Source: Pleurotus djamor (taxonomy: Eukaryota > Basidiomycota > Agaricomycetes > Agaricales > Pleurotaceae). Taken from it: a stretch of DNA of 64,000 nt. Shown here piece by piece: positions 34,098-45,449 of the stretch (position 1 is the stretch's first letter; the number at the start of each line of letters is the position of its first letter). The notes beneath the pieces are model-generated. The model saw only the letters and a list, made by a program, of their open reading frames with translations, had not been told where the DNA came from and searched no databases. A program made the position numbers and the translations under genes. The stretch lies in the NCBI GenBank assembly GCA_029747585.1, contig JAPEVF010000128.1, positions 37,164-101,163 of the forward strand, written 5' to 3'.

Positions 34098-35020
34098 ATG
34101 CCCAATTGGCCTCTCGTTCGTTACATCGTTCTGGGTATGCATCGTCTCTTTGTCTATTCATGCCTAGCGTGGTTTCTGATTTACAACTAGGATCCTCTCT
34201 GCTCTTCAGCGTCGTCGTGCTCGGCTTGAGTGCGAACTTGATTACGGAGAGTAACAATGACTTCCGTCTACCGACCCTGCCTGAGACCGTCGGACTCGTT
34301 TTCTCCCTGTTTTCTATGATCGGGATAGCCACCTTGTAAGCACATCATCTAATCATACTTACATGAGTACACATTTCCCTGACATGATTCACCCCGATTA
34401 TGTAGGCTGATCGTGGGCTTCCTGCGGCGCGGTGCGATCACGTCAATGATTGCCACAGAGATTTCTGTTCTATGTAAGTCGCGAAGAGGTTGCGTCCTAA
34501 GGATGTTGTTGACATTGGCCCCTTGAAGCTTTCTTTTGGATCCTTTGGCTTGCTCTGGCAGCGCTCTCCACCGACTGGATGAACTTTTCCTTTTTGTTGG
34601 GATGCCAAAACTATATACGTGAGTTCGCCAATGCTCAGGTAGGGAACTGAATCATTATTGAAGTATTTTGTTGTCACTAGCCCGCCACATGGCTTTTTGT
34701 ACTTCGCTCACCGCCGTACAAGGGATCTCTTTCGTGGTCTGGTTTGCACGTGAGTAGCCCTTTCCCCCAAACGTCCTGAGCTTACGACATGCTCTCCAGT
34801 GATGGGCTACTCGATGACCATCTTGATCATGGCCATCGTCGCGCAAACTCGCGGAAACAATGTCTGGCGCCTCTCTATGGACGAAGTCAACTTCTCCGAG
34901 AAGAAAGGCCAAGGAAATAAAGTCGCCGCTCCTATGCAAGCTGGGTCTTATCAATACCCTCCGCCTAATGGCCAGTTTGCGATACCGAACATGAATACGC
35001 CGTCATCTCCTATGGTATAG
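34098..35020 (+). CDS. MARVEL-like four-helix membrane protein, copy 1 (209 aa)
   Basis: Small integral membrane protein with four hydrophobic helices, spaced as in fungal MARVEL-domain proteins, which sort or organise membrane in the secretory pathway or plasma membrane. Exons 34098-34134, 34191-34335, 34406-34473, 34529-34618, 34681-34749, 34800-35020. Helices lie around SSLLFSVVVLGLSANLI, TVGLVFSLFSMIGIATLLIV, SFLWILWLALAALS and AVQGISFVVWF/MGYSMTILIMAIV. The cytosolic tail is Pro/Gln-rich and ends PSSPMV. Its tandem neighbour has the same first five exon lengths (37, 145, 68, 90, 69), which confirms the model. MARVEL assignment rests on topology and the RxxAITSM and WxLWxAL patterns; exact role unknown. 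Confidence 0.8.
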
Positions 35021-35546
35021 GGCAGACTGTTTACTTCTTCCCATTGTCACCACATTTATTTTGAATCTACATAATTCTCGTTCCACCGAGGGCGGTCCCA
35101 TGTGCAAGATGCTTCTCGTCGGTAGAAAGTTACACCTCTTCTGTACATCTTCAGTCGAAGTCGTGTGCGTCTAGGCATGGAGGCGAGCATGTCCCGGGTC
35201 ATCTTGAACTCTGTTCGACAGATAAGGCAGCCTCGCTACCATCTTCTTTCTACTAACCCCCTAGTCGCGAAGTTCGACCATGCGGACGCTTCATCAATCC
35301 CACTATAATTGCGCGCTTGATGTCATTTTGACCGTTAATGCATCAACTTCGAGCAAGTTTTTTGACGCTGCCGGCCGCGATGCCTGATCCTTGTGTCAAT
35401 CAAGGTTTGGTTCTCGGATGCAGCTAGACGCCCTCCCGGGCCTCCCCCGGTGTCGACGTCCTTATATACTCGGTTTGTTGATTTCAAGGGCAAGTTTCTG
35501 ATCCTTTCATCACTCCCCCCTGGGTTGTCTTTTCGCTCTTTTTAAC
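35021..35546. other. Spacer with duplicated promoter
   Basis: Contains the terminator of copy 1 and, from about 35268, the promoter block shared with copy 1. No gene. Confidence 0.5.
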
Positions 35547-36506
35547 ATGCCCATTTGGCCTGTCGTTCGTTACGTCGTTATGGGTACGAATCTTCACAGT
35601 CTTTGTGTAGGGGAGGTGGGTTCTAACCTCAGTTGCTTAGGTTTATCCCTGGCTTTCACCGTGGTCATGCTCGGCTTGAGCGCGAACCAGATGTCATTTG
35701 AAATTTCTAATTTCCTTGAAACGTTTTCGATAAGCATCCTTGGAGTTACCTTCTCTGTGGTTTCCTTCGTCAGCCTAACTACATCGTACGCCCCTTTTAC
35801 ATCGTTTCGCTACCAAGTTTCTCACTGCTTATGCGTATTTCTATTAAGGTTGGCCGTGGGTCTCTTCCGTCGCAATGCAATCACGTCGATGATTATTACG
35901 GAGATCGTAGGAATATGTAAGTGACATGCCGCCTCTGAAGCTTTCTACTTATAATGTTTCTTCGTACAGCTGTTCTATGGATCCTTTGGATCGCTTTGGC
36001 AGCCCTGACCACTGAAACGGTGAACTTTGCATTCCCATTGGGATGTGGTGCATACCTTCGTGAGTGCACATTTACTATGGGTCCCTTGTCCTTGAATGGC
36101 AATAATGGTGTTGGTATTCGATGCAGCCCTCGGCATGGCCTATTGTAATTCGCTCACCGCCATACAAGGAATCTCTTTTGTGATCTGGCTTCTCCGTAAG
36201 TCCTTTCTAGTACATCCGACATTGGACATTGTTGTCCTTATTTTCGTCCTGCCAACGCCTTTTCTAGTGATGGGCTACTCAATGACCATCTTGATCATGG
36301 CTATCGTCGCGCAAAGTCGGGGCAACCCAGTTTGGCGCGTCTCTGTGAATGAAGTCAACTTCCTCGAAAGACCAGGTCAAGGAAAGCAAGTTGCCAGTCC
36401 TGTTTCGACTCCTGTGATGCAGATGCAAGCGCCCTATCAATACCCTCCTTCAAACGGCCAATGTGTGATGTCGAACGTGACTGCCCCTTCGACTCCTATG
36501 GTTTAG
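35547..36506 (+). CDS. MARVEL-like four-helix membrane protein, copy 2 (215 aa)
   Basis: Tandem paralogue of the preceding gene. Exons 35547-35583, 35641-35785, 35849-35916, 35970-36059, 36127-36195, 36268-36506; only the last exon differs in length. Conserved with copy 1: the start MP-WP-VRY, LGLSAN, AITSMI-TEI, LWILW-ALAALTT, SLTA-QGISFV-W, MGYSMTILIMAIVAQ and the C-terminal Pro-Met-Val. The tail carries a longer Gln/Pro stretch. Four membrane helices expected. Divergence lies mainly in the loops (copy 2 lacks the charged ESNNDFR loop of copy 1), so the two may have different partners. Confidence 0.8.
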
Positions 36507-37221
36507 CTTGTGTTTTGTAGCGTGTTTTACTGTACTTGCTTGTAATGTTGTGAAATAAAACCAGTCAGTTCGGACAGATGGCTGCGTCTGTATCAGTGTC
36601 GGTTGACTATCCTTCAAGTGGTTCTCGGAAACCGTGGTTGCGGACTGGTTACTATTTGGACGGTATGTGGAAAAGTGGCAGAGCGTCGCTGCGTCACCGC
36701 GTCACAACTTACCACCGACACCCGACGCTAAGCGAGTACGCTTGACATTTACCCTAATTGGGTATATACTTGCCAAATTTGGACCAAATATACCTATTCC
36801 TCGTACCTGTCCTCTTCTTGAACTGTAACCACCACCATCTCCTCTACGACCACCCCCTCTTCCTCCTCCGCCATGGCAGACGCATCTCCATCCGTTTGCG
36901 CCCAAGGTTTCAGTGCGTCCTTTTGGAAGAACTGAAAGTGTCATACCATCAACCTGTCGCATGGATATAGCTCTTTCTCGAGCTGCTCGTGCCTATAATT
37001 CAGCTGAAGCCCGAGCTTTCGTTTGAGGTACGAGTTCCGTTCAAGTAGAAGGGACTTCATTGACAATGACGCCAGGCGTGAAACTCGACCATTTTCCTAG
37101 GCACCATTGAGTTTTGAAGTTGAAAAAGCTGCCAGACAGCTCAGAGCTCGGGATCAGGTTGGTGGGTGACTATATGCGCTTTTGGGCAGTATTAAATCCG
37201 TATTGAACGGCCCAAGAAGAT
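36507..37221. other. Intergenic with a short broken gene start
   Basis: Promoter-like AT-rich sequence (TATATA near 36764) is followed by the small gene fragment at 36863 and then by the inverted-repeat element. Nothing else recognised. Confidence 0.4.
36863..37158 (+). pseudogene. Broken 5' fragment of an unknown gene
   Basis: An ATG at 36863 opens MADASPSVCAQ. A donor-like GTTTCAG and an acceptor before 36972 lead into LSRAARAYNSAEARAF or, in another frame, PELSFE, and a further exon at about 37102-37158 reads APLSFEVEKAARQLRARDQ. Then the sequence runs into a 66-base inverted-repeat element. No downstream exons were found beyond it. It looks like a gene cut off by an insertion, but the frames are not consistent enough to be sure. 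Confidence 0.35.
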
Positions 37222-37800
37222 AGGCTGGGGAATTCGGTTAAGCGCCCTCTATGGGGCGCGACGAGATGCTCGCGTGGCTTTGATCGAGCCGGATAAGTAG
37301 TTAACTTCGCTGATGTAACAAATGCTAAGGGGGTTAGCTCAAAAGGGGTGAAAGGGGTGTAGCTCTCAGATGCAGAAAGTTCAGTGTCATTTACTTCTCT
37401 TTCCGCTGAACATGCGCAGAAAGTAGCCAAGGACTTTAGAAGAACAATCTGATGGGATTTCTGAGACCATCCAAGTATTTTACCCAAAGAATGGTAACAT
37501 GGTTCCAATTCTGATCCCTACTTTGAGTTTTATTGGATGCAAAAACTACCTTTTAGCTCGGAGAACACCGCCCATCGCTTCTTTGACTATATAGTTAACT
37601 ATTTAAAGCGCACAAAGCGCTGCATGGAGGGGAGAAAACAACGGATTATCGCTGAGAGTGAGTCCTAACCGAAATCAAATATTGAATCAGAGTATTTACA
37701 TAATCGCAGCTAGAGATTTCATTGGTGGACGCTTTCGATCAAAGCCACGCGAGCATCTCGTCGCGCCCCATAGAGGGCGCTTAACCGAATTCCCCAGCCT
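37222..37800. mobile_element. Element with 66-base perfect terminal inverted repeats
   Basis: Left arm 37222-37287 and right arm 37735-37800 are exact reverse complements over 66 bases, around a 447-base spacer with no transposase. This is the layout of a non-autonomous DNA element (MITE-like) or a fold-back element. Just outside the right arm, a shorter inverted pair (about 37796-37808 and 37845-37857, core CAGCCTGCCTAT) forms another hairpin. No clear target-site duplication was recognised. Confidence 0.6.
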
Positions 37801-38847
37801 GCCTATCGGCAAATCTCCGCCCAAGCGTCGAAAAGATTTCCTCATAGGCAGGCTGGTTACCAGCCTACCAAGAAGAGGGTTATTCGTCAATTCCTAGTAC
37901 ATCAATTTTTCGCGCAGCCTCAAACGAGTAGGCGGTTATATGCGGTTTCTTGTTTTGCGCTGAACCCTGACGATCATTCAGGTGAGAGGTCTATGTGTGA
38001 GAGAAACAAGGTCGTCTCAAACGATATACAGCGAACTCCGTGTCCGTCGAGGCCAGGATCGTTTGTCAGAGCGCAACGTCCTGATGGTTGCGTTGTGGTC
38101 CTTGCCATCGCGACCCTTGTGAAACGTTGTTCGACGCCGACCTCATGGTATCTCCATCATCCTTTCAATCAAGGTGCATCTGACATTGTATCATGTAGCC
38201 AGTGCCATTATCGTTTGGAATAGGCTTTCCAACATGTGCATCAGGGGGTTACTTACCACTCGCCTGCACCGTGGCGCTGACAAGGACTGACCAACCTTGA
38301 CACACGATGGTCTGCATTTCGCTGATGGGTTCTTGATGGCATGGCGTCAATCCGGCTGTGAAGTCTTGTATTTGGCTTTGTACTCATGGTGAGTGTCGAT
38401 TCTCACTTGATAACGACTTTTATCTACATGCTATGTCCCAGCCCAATCAGCGACAGGATACATGTACTCATAGGGGGAGCGCGGGGGTTAGCCGGGTGAC
38501 CGAAGATGGTACGATGAGCAGCGCCGACTCTGTGCAGTCATTAAGCAACAAATTCGGGTCAAACGGCAACCCTTGACGAGCGCAGTTGGTCTTGTAGGAG
38601 TCCGATGGCTGAGGATCGGCGAAGGCGGGATTTGAGGGGACTGCAGCCCTTTGAGGACGGAGGCTGATTGTAACCAAGTATGCCCCTCCGTTCACCCCGC
38701 TAACCTCGATTTTCGAGCTCATCGGAATTACATAATAGTTACCGGTCCCATTAAAACTCGACCTCTCTGCCTCCTTCTCTTCCGCCACCAACCCCTCCTT
38801 TCCTCATCCACCACGCACGCACTCGCCCATTCCGCACTACCAGCACA
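37801..38847. other. Intergenic, no gene recognised
   Basis: Begins with the extra hairpin beside the inverted-repeat element. The rest has short frames only; the last ~150 bases are pyrimidine-rich leader of the next gene. Confidence 0.4.
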
Positions 38848-40732
38848 ATGACATCCTGGGCGAACCTTCCCAACGAAATGAAACTCTCCGTCGTCGATTT
38901 GCTGGACAATTATCACGATGTGAAGGCTTTGGCCATCACTGAGAAAAACTTGTATCTTTTGTCCGTTCCTGCCTTGTTCAAGGTACATCCTCCTCATTCT
39001 GATGTCCTCTGATTCGCCGTGTTGATTGCGGTTTATCGGGCGCAGACCGTTAGATTAGACAATTGGCAAGCCATGAAACGCTTCCTCCAGGTTGTACCAC
39101 CATCCTACCTAGCTTACATTCAAGAGCTACAACTATGCACGCGCGACGCTGATCTTGCTGTCGCTCTGGGGTCTTCTACGCCTGAAGATGATGACGGCGA
39201 TCAGCCCTACCCTAGAACTCATGCAGTCAAGACATTCTTGTCTGCCTCCTCCTTACGCCTCAAATCACTCGTCCTCAATCTGTGGGGCCCACTGGAAAAC
39301 AGTATCATCCCTGTTTTCGGTGAAATGAGAGCCTTGCAAAGCCTGTGTGTCAGAAATCTGGCCGATGAAGCATCGTTGCCCATGTGCGCCTTTATTTTTT
39401 TTTCTAGCACTGCCTTCCTGTCTGACCTTAGCATTGCCTTTTTCTAGAAGCGAGCGATGGGTTGTTTCCGTTGCTGCATCAGTACCAACCCTCGAACATC
39501 TTGCACTTGATACCATTACACGATCATACCATCATACCCACAACCCCACTTTTCATACCCTTCATGATCTTCAACGCGAACACATCTCGCTCACACTTCC
39601 ATTGGTCCTTAACGACACCAACATACCTTCTCACCCCGTCCTCGCTGGCGATCTCAGTCTGCCTAACCTCTTGCGACTGGGCTTGAAGAGCCTGAGGATG
39701 AAGAACGTCCATCTCGGTGATGTTGATTGGATGGGCGTCCCGTTGCCTCGGCTGTGCATGGGCAAGCTAAAGGTGTTAGATGTTGGCTGTGGGTGTATCT
39801 TTGATGATGGGCAAGGCGGTGAGAAGGAGTGGGTTGAGAGGATTTTGGGTAGAGTTGGCGATGGAATTGATGAATTAGGGATCGGCATCGGCATGTCCCA
39901 TGAGGAGGAGGAGCGAGACGTTCAAGTCTCCTCGCCCACCGCGCTTACGCCTTCCACCTCCGATCAGGACACTTTCTCTCCACCACCGTTCTCACCATCG
40001 CCTCAGAGGACTGCCAACCAGCTTGCACCTCTCAAATCTCTTCGTCGATTGTACATCTCTCCGAACCTTCCACCTACCGAGTTGGAGGGCACGTTGAAGC
40101 GCTTGAAGGGTAGCCCTGTTGAGAAGGTTTGCGTCGGGGTTTGGGAGGATGATGTTGAGGAGGTTTGTGAGGTCGTCGAAGGGTTGTTGGGGGCTCGGGT
40201 CGGTGAAGCGCGGTGCGACGCGCCACACCATGAAGGGGATGATGAAGAGGGTGTGTTCTTGGATAAGCTGAAGAAGATCGAGTTGTGCGTTTGCGCTCCT
40301 GAGTACCCCGACGATGAGTCGAGGGACTTGGGTTCGGATTCGTTTTCGTCTTCCGCGGCGTTCGCTACCGTCGCTCCTTCCGCTGGTGCCTCGACAACAT
40401 CGTCTACCACTTCCACCACCATCGACGGCGACGACGATGATACAGACGATGATGATGAGGACGATGATGAGGCCAAGGAGAGGAGAGAAGCTATCGAGCG
40501 ACTTGCCGACTTCTGTGAAGACCTTGGACTCGAGGTTTCTGTGCGCTGGGATAGCAGCGTCTCCGGCAGCAAGGATGCCACTGCGAACAAATACGCTGCG
40601 ATGCGTGTTGTTGACTCTGTTACGCGGTGCCCGGATGCTACCAAGCCTGGCTGCGATGATGCATTGGCTTTGAAGAGGATGCAGATGCAGAGGTTCGGAT
40701 ATGGATACGCGCATGCAAATGCGACGCTTTGA
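38848..40732 (+). CDS. F-box/LRR-like protein (585 aa)
   Basis: Probable substrate receptor of an SCF-type ubiquitin ligase. Exons 38848-38982, 39046-39383 and 39448-40732 are in frame. The N-terminus (ANLPNEMKLSVVDLLDNYHD then LFKTVRL) has the spacing of an F-box, and the middle holds irregular Leu-rich repeat-like strands (LKSLVLNLWG, LRALQSLCVRNL, LPNLLRLGLKSLRMKNV). Near the C-terminus is a run of Asp/Glu (DDDDTDDDDEDDDEA), and the preceding region is Ser/Thr-rich. Fungal genomes carry many such diverse F-box proteins. The ATG at 38848 was chosen because it begins the F-box directly. An antisense open frame across the acidic run is a shadow. The F-box call is by pattern; the substrate cannot be predicted. 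Confidence 0.72.
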
Positions 40733-42433
40733 ATTTTGAATTGGGCATTTTTGAAGTTTCCGATGGATCTTTTCTTCTTTCTCGACCGTTGACTTTTTCA
40801 CACATTGTAGCACACTCATTATTTCGTTGTATAGTTTTCTTCTTTCTCGTTTTTCTTGTTTCTGTTGGGTAGGGTAGACAATTCTAAGTTTTTTTTTGGT
40901 TATATCATTATTCATCTTTCTTTCAATCAATTCTATCGTCGCAATCGTTTCTTTCTTGCATTTCTTGCGCGCTCCCTTCAATACTTTTACTTTCTCAACT
41001 CATTCGTTACAGGTTTCCTGTGACATAGCACTTCTTGAACTCATCATTTCGCCTCCACTCAAAGCTCCCTTCGCAACTCCATTCACGATAATATATCACC
41101 ACGGTACAGCAGCACCGGCACTCCATTCCGCCTTATTTAATACTACTAAGCATGTATCCGAACCCGCCGACATTGAAGCGAGTAAGACCAACCGGGAAGG
41201 GTAACCTCAGCTATCCGGTTGATGCGAGGTTCAAGCTGCGAGAAATGGCACTGTAAATCCGTAACCTGTCAGAAGTTCGACTGGGGGCAGTGGGGCATTT
41301 GACAATAATTGATGGATGGACATGCTTGGTGAGGAGAAAAATTAGAAACCACCGAGACCGATACCGAAGCCGAGTTGATGGTGTTGATGGCTGCACGTAC
41401 CCTGCCCCCAGCTTGCACCAAATATAGCGAGCGTGGGTGTAGTAGCTACTTACTCGCCAGGTAGGATGGAAACGGATGGAGATGGTTGCGGTGATAGGAG
41501 CCACCTTTTGATTGACATGATGCATGATGCGTGGGTTGCTGCGAAGATGGTGGTGTGCGACATGTCGACATAGGTATTTTCCTTGATGGTCGGGAAATGT
41601 GTGTTCGGGTTGTGTGGGTGTAAGTTGGGCGCGTGAGGACAGAGCACCAGGAGGCTGTGCAGGGCGGTAAGTAAATGATCGATGATCGGCAGCTGGCACC
41701 GCCACGGTGGCCCGATCACTTCGCGTCGCACGTGACAGGTGACAGAGATAACGGCACGGGTGAGTGACCGTCACGCACTACCCCTGTATTGCTCGTGCAG
41801 AGAGAGTCAGACTCCCAAACTCGCTTTCTTCCGTACCACCACCCCGATGTCATACCGTCCGAAACCCAAGGCTTTTTCTCCATGTCTTAAAAGCTTAACA
41901 ATCAATGGCTTCAATGCGGAGCTCAGCAAAGGCTTGACCGCATGACGTTGCCCATATCGCAGGCGGCGGCGATTGCTACCAGCAACTTACTTCGTTCATC
42001 CTTCAATGACTGCGAATACAGCCTTCTTCTGCACTTCGGGGCTTTAACTCACACCTCGTACGCTTCCGTTGACTGCCCTCGGGCCGATAACCACATAACT
42101 TCATCGCTTGAAGACTCACTCGGAGTCAGCTAGTGGGCAACAACGGACGAATTCAAGTTGGACTTTGATGGCAGTACGCGTAGGCGTCGAACAATATAAG
42201 TCAGAAAGAGGAGCGGGATGGATTCAATGAATGAAGTAGACGCAGACTTCTCACAGACGCGAGATGGAACGACCTTCCTCCCTTTTCGCGTCAGTCATCT
42301 CTTTCAATCCTCACCTTGTTGCCTCACTTCGTCTCGCATCCTTCGTGATTTAGAAGACGCCTCTCGTCTGAAACGATCTATCTTCTGAGCTCTTTCTGAG
42401 ATAGACGGCTTTTTGCCTCGACACGTTGAAATC
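40733..42433. other. Intergenic, no convincing gene
   Basis: T-rich 3' flank of the F-box gene to about 41000, then DNA with open frames on both strands that lack domains and splice support. The frame at 41211-41774 (minus) is long (187 codons), but its composition looks random. Confidence 0.4.
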
Positions 42434-42556
42434 ATGACATTTACTCGTCTTCCCAATGATTTATTCAGCATACTGGCCATCGTCAACAAGTCGTCGCGTT
42501 TTTCTGCTACATCTCTCTACGCTCGCACGATATTGTCTATTACTGTGGTGTTTTAA
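42434..42556 (+). pseudogene. Possible F-box remnant (40 aa)
   Basis: A 41-codon frame starting TFTRLPNDLFSIL, followed by SATSLYARTIL and a stop. It looks like the first half of an F-box and the start of the next strand, as in the F-box gene 1.7 kb upstream. No downstream exon was found. It may be a decayed duplicate. Confidence 0.3.
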
Positions 42557-42886
42557 GTCGCTCCATCCCGCAACCCAGGCCACAGCGTCGGTTTGGGGAA
42601 CATTGTCACACAAATGAAAGGTTCCAATCGAAGTCAGAGGACAGTCATTCTGAAACGTCGATGACTTGCTTGGACGTCGCCGTTTTCATGTAGTTGGGTG
42701 TGTTTATACAAAGTCAACCACCGCCGTCTCGTCGTCGGTGCTGGTCGGACTCCCTGTGTGTGTTACGTGAGCTAGGGCGGCCTCGCTGGTTCTCATCCAC
42801 TCTAGACTCCTACTTCAAGCTTCATCAACTACTCTGCGTTTCCAAAGCTCGTGGTGGTTCTCGTACTTGATGCGCCTTCTATAGAA

Positions 42887-43270
42887 ATGTCCATAACCGC
42901 CGTGGAATCGTCCCCATTTCATGGTATGTGTGTGGAAGAGATTCACATCCTCGTTGCTGATATATTGCTAATATCTATCCTTCAGGCAATCGGGAGGTGA
43001 CACGCTACCCCCGGGGACAAAAGTTATAGATATCTTATCCTCAGCGCCCATAATGGAAATATGAACGTTGATATTAGTTGGATAAACGCTTCGCCCAATG
43101 GTAAGCGGCACTTCTCTCCTTGTTTTATGCCTATTGTTTCCTAACATCTGTGTACCTACTTGATTGTGCGTGGACTTGCTAGATCTGGACTAGTACATTC
43201 CACCGTCAGATGCACATGGACCTTCAATCAGTTTATCGTGCCGAAATCCTTTCAGTTGTGCCAAAGTACG
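42887..43270 (+). pseudogene. Small spliced candidate gene, probably frameshifted
   Basis: Exon 42887-42923 (MSITAVESSPFH) joins well to 42986 over an intron with GTATGT and TTCAG ends. The second exon reads GNREVTRYPRG and then stops; a one-base shift gives SYRYLILSAHNGNMNVDISW to a good donor at 43101. A third exon (from about 43193) would give VHSTVRCTWTFNQF to a donor at 43271. So either a base is wrong here or this is a recent pseudogene. I do not recognise the family. Confidence 0.35.
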
Positions 43271-43507
43271 GTGAGTATGTGTGATGGAGAGTATAGGGCT
43301 GTTCTCTTCTGTTCAACTTTGAATTGCCTTGGAAACGGCCCGATTGTCCTCTCATTATCTAGTTTATTTCACTAGGATCCTCTAATAATTCCCCTTACAC
43401 GTTGATCGCGCATGGACTTGCTTGATATAAATGCATGTCCGTGCTACCGAGGTGTCATTTTCCAATCATCCTGAGACACCACCAGCCACCACCAACCAAC
43501 TTACAAC

Positions 43508-45449
43508 ATGTCCTCATCTCAGTCACAACTAACCTCCCGCGCCAGTCAACCCCCTCCAAAACCCTCCTCTGGTGAGGTCGTGAGTCTCGACGTCACCCAC
43601 ACTCATTCATCTCATCCCCATTTACTGATTTCCTAGAACAATCCCAATTTGGCACTTCTTGTCACCTCTCTCGCAGAGAACGCATCTCTAGCGATGGCAC
43701 CCTTATACTCGCTTCACGCAGCTTTGATAGGTGCGTATGGCGCCCACTCCCAGCAAGTCCAAGTCTTTGCAAAAGTCAAAGACGGCATACGACAAGAATG
43801 GGAAACATGGCTTTCCTTTCTTCGGCGGTCCATGGCGTACTCCCGGAACTACATTGCTCTGTGCAATTCTTTGCAGTCTGATGGTCGCGGACTCGCAGCA
43901 ACTATGGTCGTCTCTGATGCGGCCCAACTACTGAATGAAGCCATCACATGCCAGAAGTTGTACCTTCGTACCGTCGAACGCTTCACCGCATTATCGCAGA
44001 CGTACGATCCACCTCCTCACAAACGCCCACGCCATCACAAGCATGTCCACCACCTCCCTGTCATATTACGTGCCTTTTCGTCATCACAAGCCTCTCTCGA
44101 CAGCTGTAGTAGGAGCTTGGATGGTATCATCAATTTCTGGCGCGACCATTCTACCTTTGTTTCCAGTCTTTCGACCTCCCAATCCAACCTTCAACGCCTC
44201 GTTCAGAGTCGTGGACAGAAAGCGCAGAACGACGTGTGGATTCATAATCACAATTCCCTCCGGCGAGCCTTGTCGGATATTACCGCCTACTGTGACGCCC
44301 TTACAGTGGCTCCTTTGGGTTCAACAAAACGAGGAAGGCTCAGGGAACGCGTGGACATTGGGTAAGATGTTTACCAAGGTTCCTGGTCCCTTCACTTCTA
44401 CTCACAACTGTTTCACGGCCTTATTGTTCTAGCGCGGAACTCAACGTGCAGCAGCCAGCCAAAATACAAGAAGCCGGGTATTTTGAAGTCATGACCGCAC
44501 CGAAGCAGTTCGATGTTGCTGGTCTAGTCAAGGCCTCATCAAGGGTCAGAACACGCTTTCAAACTATATTACAGCGGACGACGTACGTACACAGAGACAC
44601 CATTCCTACCCATTCGAATGCCTGACCCACACACTTCTGTTTGAATACATTTACAAAGTGAACATGATGTCGACTTCCTCGGCGAGTTGAGGCAACAGGC
44701 CAAGAACTACATGCTTTCGGAGAACGCAGTCCATCAGATCGCGGAGAAGGGAGCGGGCTTCTACGCTGAAGCCTGCAAGCTCCCTACGGAAAGCAATAAC
44801 AAATCGTCCCTTCCAAACCCATTGAAGACGAGAGCCACCGAAGTCCGTTTGGCAATTCAATCATTGCTCAGTCAGTATGATGGGATCCTTGATCGATTAT
44901 CGACGGTATATCTCCAAAATTCTCGAATGCTATTTACGTTGACGTGGTTCTTCTACCTAGCATTCTTCTGGCGGCTCAAACGGAGGGCGCGATGCCAAAA
45001 TCTTCTGTAAGTTCGTTTCTTCTTCGATGATGCGGGGAAAGCCTTCCGCTGATGTCACGTAACCTGCGGCAGCCATCGTTCCCGTACTCGTCGCTGAACT
45101 GCGCGATCTTATCGACAAGCTCGAAGATCTCGACCATTTTTGGTTTGGCTTGATGGCCGGAGTGGATTATATCATCGCCCATGGCTTCGTCGCTGATGAT
45201 GTCGGGAAGATAAAGAAGGTCTGGCAGAAACATCAAGCCGAGTATGTAAAATACCTGGATGAGGTGCGTCGTATCAGTCGGGCGTATCTACGGGGGAATG
45301 ATTTTCTTTCGCTTTCCACGAAGGCCTCAAAGATGGAAGCCGCTCGACACACTTACGACACTCAGCCCCGCGATGGCCATCCTCCTTTTACGGCGGAGGA
45401 GAATGTGCCCTCGCTCTTCCTATGCTGCTTCCGTCTGCGGGCCAAGTAA
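43508..45449 (+). CDS. Helical protein of unknown function (538 aa)
   Basis: I do not recognise the family. Exons 43508-43579, 43637-44361, 44433-44582, 44659-44905, 44961-45006 and 45073-45449 keep one frame across five introns. Most of the protein is predicted helical, with heptad-like stretches (around residues 60-130 and 300-390), and no signal peptide or membrane helix. A His-rich loop (HHKHVHHL) follows a Pro-rich linker near residue 150. The last part, VAELRDLIDKLEDLDHFWF through VWQKHQAEYVKYLDEV, looks like a coiled coil. A structural or scaffold role is only a guess. Confidence 0.75.

Noticed and set aside
37222..37800. CRISPR-like or riboswitch-like structure
   Set aside because: Only two inverted arms with one spacer, in a eukaryotic context; a non-autonomous element fits better.
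39384..39406. 23-base intron in the F-box gene (first AG after the donor)
   Set aside because: Too short to be spliced; the 64-base intron to 39447 keeps the frame and length.
39992..40981. 329-codon antisense frame across the F-box gene end
   Set aside because: It mirrors the acidic GAT/GAC-rich run of the real gene and has no domain of its own.
41211..41774. 187-codon minus-strand frame
   Set aside because: Composition rich in Arg, Ser, His and Thr without any domain; no consistent splice sites.
44641..45236. Minus-strand frames in the 538-aa gene
   Set aside because: Shadows of plus-strand exons that join cleanly.
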